DNA from: Clostridiaceae bacterium
GTDB taxonomy: Bacteria > Bacillota > Clostridia > Saccharofermentanales > UBA5734
Length of the DNA: 5,074 nt
NCBI GenBank assembly: GCA_012522285.1
Contig: JAAYKS010000205.1
Coordinates: 1 to 5,074, forward strand
Direction: 5' to 3'
A program made the translations under genes and the position numbers. The notes below the pieces were generated by a model. That model ran no database searches. It was given only the letters and a program-made list of their open reading frames with translations, and was not told where the DNA came from. Below are positions 1 to 5,074 of this stretch, one piece after another. How positions within the stretch are numbered: position 1 is the first letter of the stretch; each line of letters starts with the position of its first letter.

Positions 1-1556
1 ACGCGGTATTCGACCTGGATGGGAGAACCGTCCGCCCGCCAGAACACTTCGTCATCCGTCCCGAACCCCCTGCCCTGGCGGATGGCCCGGAATATTTTGC
101 AGTCCGCGGCTGCAAATGGAGATCCGTCTGGGTGCTGGTAGTGAATCTTTTCGTGGAGGTTGGTGCCCAGCAGGTTCTCCGCATGCGCATACCCCAGCAG
201 CTGGACACTACTGGGATTGCAGAAGGTGCACAATCCCTGGACGTCGATTCCCAGGATGGCCTCGGCAGTGGAGTCCAGAATGAGCTGCAGCTCTTCGGTG
301 CGTTCCTGCACCCGTTCCTCGAGGTGGCTAACGAGGGTCTGCATCTCATCCGCCATGTGGTTCAGGCTGGTGGCGATGCCGCCGATTTCGTCCTGGCGGA
401 CCACCTCCGCCCGGCGGTGCAGGTCACCCGACGCCAGTGCTTGCGCGGTTCCCAGCATCTGTTTGATGGGATGGAAGAGTCTTTTGATGATGAAATTGAA
501 AAGCAGAGCGAGCAGGACCAGCGCCGCGACGGCCACACCCGCCGACCAGGAGATGCTGCGGAACATGCTGAGCATGACCGGGCCTTCCGGGACTGCGGTG
601 ATGGCGATCCAGTCCACCCCCGCCAGCCGGATCTCCTGCAGGTCGATATAGAGCCGGTCTTTGCCGGCAAGGTGGGACAGGGAACGCGTCGCGTCCGCCA
701 GGTAAGACCGGTACGCGGACAGGATGCCCTCGTGGCCGATCTCGTCGATCCCCACACGCTGCACTGTACCGTCTCCGCCCACCGTGTAGTTGTCCCGGCC
801 GAGGGAGTTGGCGACCAGAAGCCCGGTCTCCCGCTCCACGAGAAGCGCCGCCCCTTCAAAGGGGTCTGTGATCTCGCGCAGATAGTCCTCGATCCCGGAG
901 AGCAGCATATGGGTGCCCATCACGCCCTCGAGGGTCCCGGACCGGTCGTAGATCGGCCAGGCGGCGGAGACAGCGAGATCCTCCATCACAAAATGCTTGT
1001 AAAGGGGCGACCAGACCGGAGTGCCTGCGGCTGCGGCAGCGGTGTACCACGCCCGGGTGCGCGGGTCGAACGCCCCGGCCTTGACCGCCAGCGTCCCTGC
1101 GGTATGGTCCTCCCGGACCGTATAGTACCAGGATTCCCCGCCGGTGGACGCGTCGTTGCGCATGATCTCTGGCAGCCCCCCGTCGTTGCGCCGGGCACCG
1201 TAATACGCGCCCTCCCGGGAGCCGTAGCTGATGCTGTAGATCTCCTCCGCGCTGGTCGCGAGCTGACTGACAAAAAACCGCTCCCGCTGTGCGGTGTCGG
1301 TCAGGTCGACCGCGCCGCTTTCGATCAGGCTCGCGCTCAGCACGTTGATCCTGGACGGGATCTCCAGAAAGGCCTCGATCTGCTCGTGGATATGCCCGCC
1401 GGTGTGGTCCACCAGTTCCTGCCGCACCCGGTTCGCAGCGGCAGACCAGCTGGAATACACGACGGTTCCGATCCCCAGAACCGACACAAGCATGGACAAC
1501 ACAAAGACGAGGATGACGAGGGTCCGGATGGAGATGCTCTTGTGTTTGTGCTTCAC
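1..1556 (-). CDS. Transmembrane sensor protein, dCache-HAMP-PAS, 3' end outside window
   Basis: The frame is open from a GTG at 1556-1554 to the window edge: 518 full residues and no stop, so the C-terminal output domain is missing. An in-frame TAG lies four codons upstream, and AGAAAGG sits 7 nt before the GTG, which fixes the start. Seen in order: a short basic N-terminus; a membrane helix at about 10-33; an extracytoplasmic region at about 38-330 with the double-Cache signature DPRTRAWYTAA at 164-174; a second helix at about 335-356; a HAMP domain at about 357-410 (HPIKQ, then DEIGGIATSLNHMADEM); a short coiled linker; and a PAS domain from about 421 with CNPSSVQLLGY and HPDGSP. Known for the family: Cache domains bind small ligands such as amino acids or carboxylates outside the membrane, and HAMP relays the signal. 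The output could be a histidine kinase, GGDEF or HD-GYP domain. A chemoreceptor is less likely, because a PAS domain follows the HAMP domain. Confidence 0.9.
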   Translation of the reverse strand, partial: MKHKHKSISIRTLVILVFVLSMLVSVLGIGTVVYSSWSAAANRVRQELVDHTGGHIHEQIEAFLEIPSRINVLSASLIESGAVDLTDTAQRERFFVSQLATSAEEIYSISYGSREGAYYGARRNDGGLPEIMRNDASTGGESWYYTVREDHTAGTLAVKAGAFDPRTRAWYTAAAAAGTPVWSPLYKHFVMEDLAVSAAWPIYDRSGTLEGVMGTHMLLSGIEDYLREITDPFEGAALLVERETGLLVANSLGRDNYTVGGDGTVQRVGIDEIGHEGILSAYRSYLADATRSLSHLAGKDRLYIDLQEIRLAGVDWIAITAVPEGPVMLSMFRSISWSAGVAVAALVLLALLFNFIIKRLFHPIKQMLGTAQALASGDLHRRAEVVRQDEIGGIATSLNHMADEMQTLVSHLEERVQERTEELQLILDSTAEAILGIDVQGLCTFCNPSSVQLLGYAHAENLLGTNLHEKIHYQHPDGSPFAAADCKIFRAIRQGRGFGTDDEVFWRADGSPIQVEYR

Positions 1557-1563
1557 GTACAAA

Positions 1564-1570
1564 CCTTTCT
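1564..1570 (-). promoter_or_regulatory. Ribosome binding site for the GTG-started sensor gene
   Basis: On the minus strand AGAAAGG lies 7 nt before the GTG at 1556-1554. A TTG six bases upstream is also in frame but only 1 nt from this motif, and an in-frame TAG lies just beyond it. The site therefore decides for GTG. Confidence 0.6.
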
Positions 1571-1634
1571 ATGGCGGCAGGATCGGCCGCTGTTCGGTTC
1601 TTTGCCATCTACCCCATCGGCAGTGCGCACTCCC

Positions 1635-1663
1635 ATCGTACCGTACACGGGGGTTGCGCTCAA
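1635..1663 (-). promoter_or_regulatory. Candidate sigma-70 promoter of the dCache sensor gene
   Basis: On the minus strand TTGAGC (1663-1658, four of six consensus bases) is followed after exactly 17 nt by TACGAT (1640-1635, four of six). Transcription would start near 1628, about 72 nt before the GTG. The hexamers are only moderate matches, so chance is possible. No clear terminator was seen between the upstream gene's stop and this site, so read-through from that gene is also possible. Confidence 0.3.
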
Positions 1664-1723
1664 GATGGGGCGGTGAACAAAGTACGACATCGAAGACCCG
1701 GAGCTTTATGAAATGACAACGGT

Positions 1724-3760
1724 TCAGATCGGCAGGGTCTTGGCGATGGCGTCCAGTTCCCCGTTGCGCACGAGCCCGACAAACACGAGCGCCACCTCCG
1801 GATCAAACTGGGTCCCGGCACAGCGTTCGATCTCCTCCACGGCTTCTTCCACCGGCACAGGCTTCCGGTAGGGGCGCTCCGCGGTCATGGCGTCAAAGGC
1901 GTCCGCGACCGACAGGATCCGCGCGAGCAGCGGAATCGCCTCTCCGGCCAGCCGGTTCGGGTATCCCCCGCCGTCCCAGCGTTCGTGGTGGGCCAGCACC
2001 AGATCCGCAACCCCGCTAAAACCCGGGGAGGCGGACGTGATGCGGTATCCGACTTCCGGGTGCCGCCGCATTTCGGTCCATTCCTCGTCTGTCAGCCGGC
2101 CCGGCTTGTTGAGGATGGTGTCCGGGATCACGACTTTTCCGATGTCGTGAACGATCGAAAACAGGTGCAGCCTGTCGAGCTGGACGGAATCCAGCCCCAT
2201 CTCGATACCGATCAGCCCGGTCAGCCTGACCAGCCGTTCCGCATGCGCCTCGGTCTCGTAGCTTTTCTCATTCATCGTGGTGATGATGGACTTCATGACC
2301 GCGTTGTGGGGACTCATCTCGACCAGCACCTTGCGCTGGTACAGGTAATCCTCCGCCTCCCGGATGGCCTGCTCAAACCGCCCGGAAGCGTCCTCCTGGG
2401 TGCCGTACGCCAGCGACAGAAACAGCGGGAGCTCGTCGGACACCCGGTTTTCCGCGTGGTCGAGAAACGCATCCTCCATCTCCCGCATGCGGGCATACGC
2501 GGTGGCGCGTTCGGTACGGGGCAGCAGGATGCTGAACTCGTCACCACCTGTGCGGGCGAGGATCTCCCCTTCCCGCAGGCATCCCGAGAGGATGCGGCCC
2601 GCGGTGCGGATCTGCCGGTCGCCCTGCTGCCGGCCGAACGTGTCGTTGGTCTGCTTGAGCCCGTCGATGTCCCCGATGATCACGGTGAGCGGAAAATCCT
2701 CCGCCTGGAGATGGGTTCTGACCGCGGCGTCGAAATGCTCGCGGTTGTACAACCCGGTCATCGGATCGTGCCGGGTCTTGTAGAGCAGTGCTTCCGCGTC
2801 GGTCCGGAACTGCGTGATGTTGTGCAGCGCGCAATAGGTGTGGAGAAACCGGCCGCGTTCATCCCGGATGACCCGCCCCTTTACAGAAAACGTGACCGGA
2901 CGACCTTCTTTGTGGAGCAAGGTTATCACCGTATCGGACGTACCGGCCTTCAGGAACGCCTGAAACCGGTCCCGAAAACCCTTTCGGTCCGCTTCGTACA
3001 TCAGGTCTCCAACCCAGCGCCCGATGACCTCATCCGATTCATACCCCATTGTTTCCAGCCACTTCCGGCTGACCCGGATCAGGGTGCCGGTCTCGTCCAG
3101 TGACTGGCAGCTGATCGGAAGATTTTCGAACAATGCCTGCAGATTTCCAGCGCCCGCAAGCAATACGTTCCCGGCTTCGTGCCGGGCCCGCTGGTGCAAG
3201 AGAAGGATGCTGAGCAAAAAAGACGTGACCGGGTACACCAGCAGTGCGGGTCCCGCTATTTGCCCGGCCAGTACTGGTCCGGCTCCGTCCGGTACCGACA
3301 GCACAAACAGAATCATCCCGATGTGGACGACCCATCCCATGAGGAAGATCTTGAGATAGGCTTGCCCCTTGTCCCGCATATCCCGGATCACCCAGTGCCG
3401 CCACACCAGCCCGATGCCCGCGGAAAACAGGATTGACAGCACCGCCGCGGGCATGCCCGCCCCTCCGGCGAGGATGCGAAGTCCCGCTGCTGTGACTGTC
3501 ACCATCAACGTGGGGACAGCCCCGAAGATCAGACCGGTCACACTCACCAGGATGGTGCGGGTATCAAACACGAGCCCGGGCGAGACTTCGTAGGGCATCG
3601 CCATGGCGGCCAGACAGATGCCGGACACCAGCATCCCGGACACGACCGGTCGATAGCGCTCCAGGCGGGGCCTGATGATGGATCCCAGTTCCAGCACAAT
3701 GAAAAGGCCAAAAGTAACCAGCGCGTTGTTGACAAACGCAAAGACGATCTCTCTATCCAT
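1724..3760 (-). CDS. 5TMR-LYT/PAS/GGDEF/HD-GYP cyclic di-GMP turnover protein
   Basis: A membrane signalling protein of 678 residues expected both to make and to degrade cyclic di-GMP. Residues 1-190 form several hydrophobic helices with the LytS/YhcK-type pattern (FDTRTI near 65-70, then R95 and the GGAG turn near 99). A PAS domain spans about 206-318. The GGDEF domain spans about 325-480, with D364 in GDIDGLK, N372, and an intact GGDEF at 405-409. The inhibitory-site position reads REGE (396-399) rather than RxxD. The HD-GYP domain spans about 487-678: E502, H506, H538-D539 (HDIGK), H567, H591-H592, DGGGYP at 596-601, and D620. Their spacing fits the metal-binding set known from HD-GYP phosphodiesterases. 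The only sensible start is the ATG at 3760, with GAGGAG just 3 nt upstream. The gene begins 136 nt after the dehydrogenase stop and ends 167 nt before the next sensor gene. Which activity dominates cannot be read from sequence. Confidence 0.95.
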   Translation of the reverse strand: MDREIVFAFVNNALVTFGLFIVLELGSIIRPRLERYRPVVSGMLVSGICLAAMAMPYEVSPGLVFDTRTILVSVTGLIFGAVPTLMVTVTAAGLRILAGGAGMPAAVLSILFSAGIGLVWRHWVIRDMRDKGQAYLKIFLMGWVVHIGMILFVLSVPDGAGPVLAGQIAGPALLVYPVTSFLLSILLLHQRARHEAGNVLLAGAGNLQALFENLPISCQSLDETGTLIRVSRKWLETMGYESDEVIGRWVGDLMYEADRKGFRDRFQAFLKAGTSDTVITLLHKEGRPVTFSVKGRVIRDERGRFLHTYCALHNITQFRTDAEALLYKTRHDPMTGLYNREHFDAAVRTHLQAEDFPLTVIIGDIDGLKQTNDTFGRQQGDRQIRTAGRILSGCLREGEILARTGGDEFSILLPRTERATAYARMREMEDAFLDHAENRVSDELPLFLSLAYGTQEDASGRFEQAIREAEDYLYQRKVLVEMSPHNAVMKSIITTMNEKSYETEAHAERLVRLTGLIGIEMGLDSVQLDRLHLFSIVHDIGKVVIPDTILNKPGRLTDEEWTEMRRHPEVGYRITSASPGFSGVADLVLAHHERWDGGGYPNRLAGEAIPLLARILSVADAFDAMTAERPYRKPVPVEEAVEEIERCAGTQFDPEVALVFVGLVRNGELDAIAKTLPI

Positions 3761-3763
3761 CGA

Positions 3764-3770
3764 CTCCTCA
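3764..3770 (-). promoter_or_regulatory. Ribosome binding site with short spacing, GGDEF/HD-GYP gene
   Basis: TGAGGAG on the minus strand ends only 3 nt before the ATG at 3760. The motif is strong but closer to the start than usual, which may lower translation. No better in-frame start was seen near it in either direction. Confidence 0.55.
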
Positions 3771-3796
3771 GCAGGTGTCCGTCGGTCCCTCTCTTC

Positions 3797-3824
3797 AAAA
3801 GGGCCCGCGAAAAATGCAACGGGC
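3797..3824 (-). terminator. Hairpin with short U run before the GGDEF/HD-GYP gene
   Basis: On the minus strand GCCCG (3824-3820) pairs with CGGGC (3807-3803) around a 12-nt loop. CC and then TTTT (3800-3797) follow directly. The stem has only five GC pairs, so this is a weak terminator at best. It may stop read-through from the dehydrogenase gene, or act as a leader structure of the downstream gene if transcription starts upstream of 3824. Confidence 0.25.
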
Positions 3825-3827
3825 TCT

Positions 3828-3863
3828 ATTGTAGCAATATGAACGGACTTTGTCGTGTGTCAA
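3828..3863 (-). promoter_or_regulatory. Candidate promoter region of the GGDEF/HD-GYP gene
   Basis: The best reading on the minus strand is ACGACA (3856-3851, four of six) with a 17-nt spacer to TACAAT (3833-3828, five of six), giving a start near 3821. An overlapping alternative is a perfect TTGACA (3863-3858) with a 16-nt spacer to CATATT (3841-3836, four of six), giving a start near 3829. The perfect TTGACA stands 24 nt from TACAAT, too far to work as one conventional promoter. The region overlaps the U-rich tail of the proposed dehydrogenase terminator. Confidence 0.45.
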
Positions 3864-3896
3864 AACAAAAGAAACACGCACCGAATTCCCTCCGGT
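3862..3896 (-). terminator. Probable intrinsic terminator of the dehydrogenase gene
   Basis: Directly after the TAA stop, the minus strand folds ACCGGA (3896-3891) against TTCGGT (3885-3880), with one G-U pair and a five-base loop. A U-rich tract, TTTCTTTTGTTTT, follows five bases later (3874-3862). Position and shape fit Rho-independent termination, but the stem is short and the U tract is interrupted and slightly displaced. Confidence 0.4.
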
Positions 3897-4973
3897 TTAC
3901 CGCCATTCGACGCCCAGTTCCCGCCCGATCATACGCATCTCCTCCAACGTGGCTTCCTGGACCGGAATGCCGTCGCGGAGCATCGCCAGACGGGATTCCC
4001 GTTCCTTTTCGCCGTGGATGTAAATGCGGTCCTGCCCCGCGGCCTTGGGGCTGTCGCGGAGCTCCTGCATCAAGGTGGACATCCGGTCCCGGATCTCCGC
4101 CTTGTCGCCAAACACCCCGTAATCGATCGCCCAGAGCGTAAACGTGGTGTCGGTGTTGCCCGAACGCTGCACGTGAGGGCCGGTGGTTCCGCCGCCCACA
4201 ATGGCGGTCAAAAGTTCCACGATCATCGCGAGCCCGTACCCCTTGTGGGAGCCGGAATGCTCGTCCAGCCCACCCAGCGGCAGGATGCCGCCCCCCGCTT
4301 TTCCGATGATGTTGCGGATCACGTGTCCCGCGTCGGAGCAGTCCCGCCCCTCCTCGTCCGCGGCCCAGCCCGCGGGGAGGGGTTCCCGGCGTTTGTCGTA
4401 CACTTCCAGCTTGCCCCGTGTGACCACGGTGGTGGCGGCATCATACCAGAAAGGCACCGGGTCCGCGGGCATGCACACCGCGATGGGGTTGGTCCCCAGC
4501 ATGGCCTTGCGCCCGTGCGTGGGGATCATGATCGCCTCGGTGTTCGCCAGGCTGATCCCGATCATGTCCTGCTCCGCGGCCATCGAGGAATAGTATCCCG
4601 CGATCCCGTAGTGGTTGGTGCGACGGACCACCACCATCCCGATCCCGGCGGCGCGCGCCTTGTTGATCGCGAGCCGCATCCCGTATTTGCCCATCACCTG
4701 TCCCATCGTATAGGGGGCGTCGATAACCGCTGAAATCGGGGTCTCGTGCACCACGGTAAACCCGGCGTCGGGCCGGATCGAGCCTTCCTGCATCGCCTTG
4801 TAGTAGCGGATCAGCCGCTGTACACCATGCGACTCGATCCCGTAGAGATCCGAGGTCAGAAGCACGTCGACAATATCGGCGCTTTGCTCCGCGGTATACC
4901 CCGCTGCCTGAAACACCGCCTCGCCGAACGAACGGAGACGCGGTTCCTGGATGTACAGATAACCCATGTGCAT
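3897..4973 (-). CDS. Ldh2-family (malate/L-lactate/2-hydroxyacid) dehydrogenase
   Basis: A complete cytoplasmic oxidoreductase of 358 residues, the usual length for the malate/L-lactate dehydrogenase-2 family. This family is unrelated to Rossmann-fold LDH/MDH and reduces 2-oxoacids or oxidises 2-hydroxyacids with NAD(P). Visible family motifs: the catalytic-histidine segment YGIESHGVQRL (H49), RRTNHYGIAGYYS at 117-129, GISLANTE at 139-146, GTNPIAVCMPA at 160-170, DAATTVVTRGK at 178-188, and HKGYGLAM at 243-250. Members include malate, ureidoglycolate, sulfolactate and diketogulonate enzymes; motifs alone do not give the substrate, so no symbol is assigned. Two starts are possible: ATG at 4973, with AAGG 7 nt upstream, and ATG at 4967, with a second AAGG 8 nt upstream. 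They differ by two residues. The gene stands alone, with its own promoter region and a probable terminator, next to two signalling genes. Confidence 0.93.
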   Translation of the reverse strand: MHMGYLYIQEPRLRSFGEAVFQAAGYTAEQSADIVDVLLTSDLYGIESHGVQRLIRYYKAMQEGSIRPDAGFTVVHETPISAVIDAPYTMGQVMGKYGMRLAINKARAAGIGMVVVRRTNHYGIAGYYSSMAAEQDMIGISLANTEAIMIPTHGRKAMLGTNPIAVCMPADPVPFWYDAATTVVTRGKLEVYDKRREPLPAGWAADEEGRDCSDAGHVIRNIIGKAGGGILPLGGLDEHSGSHKGYGLAMIVELLTAIVGGGTTGPHVQRSGNTDTTFTLWAIDYGVFGDKAEIRDRMSTLMQELRDSPKAAGQDRIYIHGEKERESRLAMLRDGIPVQEATLEEMRMIGRELGVEWR

Positions 4974-4975
4974 TA

Positions 4976-4984
4976 CCTTGCCTT
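4976..4984 (-). promoter_or_regulatory. Tandem AAGG ribosome binding sites of the dehydrogenase gene
   Basis: On the minus strand AAGGCAAGG precedes the gene. The first AAGG (4984-4981) is 7 nt from the ATG at 4973, and the second (4979-4976) is 8 nt from the ATG at 4967. Each fits one of the two closely spaced starts, so the start cannot be decided from spacing alone. Confidence 0.5.
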
Positions 4985-5010
4985 ATCTTCCTATTTGGAA
5001 ATACATGCGT

Positions 5011-5046
5011 ATTATAGTACCAGATATCAATCGATCTATGCGTCAA
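5011..5046 (-). promoter_or_regulatory. Promoter of the dehydrogenase gene with perfect -10 box
   Basis: A perfect TATAAT lies at 5016-5011 on the minus strand, in an AT-rich stretch, giving a start near 5004 and a leader of about 30 nt. At the normal 16-18 nt distance there is no recognisable -35 box. The nearest good one, TTGACG (5046-5041), is 24 nt away. A strong -10 without a -35 at the right distance suggests dependence on an activator, but this is inference. Confidence 0.5.
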
Positions 5047-5071
5047 AAAGTTGGGCAAATGGGTCGATCTA
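5031..5071 (-). repeat. Pair of direct TAGATCGA repeats upstream of the dehydrogenase gene
   Basis: TAGATCGA occurs twice on the minus strand, at 5071-5064 and 5038-5031, with starts 33 bp apart, close to three helical turns. The promoter-proximal copy falls at about -27 to -34 from the predicted transcription start, where a -35 box is missing. This layout fits binding sites of an unknown regulator. The repeat is only 8 bp, so chance is not excluded. Confidence 0.35.
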
Positions 5072-5074
5072 GCC

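Noticed and set aside
362..859. 165-codon minus-strand frame
   Set aside because: A shadow frame over the HAMP and Cache-coding part of the sensor gene; it is rich in Arg, Ser and Trp, with no domain.
856..1608. 250-codon minus-strand frame
   Set aside because: It overlaps the sensor gene in another frame, gives an arginine-rich product without domains, and conflicts with the frame carrying the Cache motif.
132..1676. 514-codon open frame on the plus strand
   Set aside because: It lies antisense to the dCache-HAMP-PAS gene, whose translation shows clear family motifs. The plus-strand product has no recognisable domain and looks like low-complexity G+C-driven antisense translation.
1557..1723. 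Possible terminator or small RNA between the two signalling genes
   Set aside because: No stable stem followed by a U tract was found here; only a weak promoter candidate and a short palindrome were seen.
1985..3103. 372-codon open frame on the plus strand
   Set aside because: Antisense to the PAS/GGDEF/HD-GYP coding region; no motif of its own.
3834..3863. Sigma-54 promoter suggested by TTGCT near 3831
   Set aside because: The matching upstream TGGCAC element is absent at the required distance.
3855..4733. 292-codon open frame on the plus strand
   Set aside because: Antisense to the dehydrogenase gene; rich in His, Pro and Arg, as expected from the complement of a high-G+C gene.
4441..5058. 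205-codon minus-strand frame starting upstream of the dehydrogenase
   Set aside because: It runs out of frame through the dehydrogenase start region and crosses its promoter. The product is Arg/Gly/Asp-rich without motifs.

Overview
The window is an ordinary-looking stretch of bacterial chromosome of fairly high G+C (roughly 60% by eye). Three protein genes all lie on the minus strand, so transcription runs from right to left. Dual GGDEF/HD-GYP signalling proteins with a LytS-type membrane sensor, Cache-type sensors and Ldh2-family dehydrogenases are common in anaerobic or facultative environmental bacteria such as Clostridia, Synergistota and Desulfovibrio-like groups. The window alone does not fix the lineage. 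No mobile element, tRNA, rRNA, CRISPR array or phage gene was seen.

Layout in transcription order. (1) 5074-4974: promoter region with a perfect TATAAT and a pair of TAGATCGA repeats 33 bp apart. (2) 4973-3897: complete Ldh2-family NAD(P)-dependent 2-hydroxyacid/malate-type dehydrogenase. (3) 3896-3761: short intergenic region with a probable terminator for the dehydrogenase, a promoter for the next gene and a GC-rich hairpin. (4) 3760-1724: complete 678-residue 5TMR-LYT/PAS/GGDEF/HD-GYP protein whose catalytic motifs for making and for degrading cyclic di-GMP both look intact. (5) 1723-1557: intergenic region with a weak promoter candidate. (6) 1556-1: start of a dCache/HAMP/PAS transmembrane sensor that begins with GTG and runs off the left edge. 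It has no stop in the window, and long antisense open frames obscure it.

The two signalling genes probably adjust local cyclic di-GMP, or feed another output in the case of the truncated one, in response to an unknown membrane or periplasmic signal. The neighbouring dehydrogenase suggests, but does not prove, that the signal could be a small carboxylate or a related metabolite. Each gene appears to have its own promoter, so this is a loose co-directional cluster rather than a tight operon. No convincing undescribed system was found; the best leads are the control region of the dehydrogenase and the dual-activity signalling protein.
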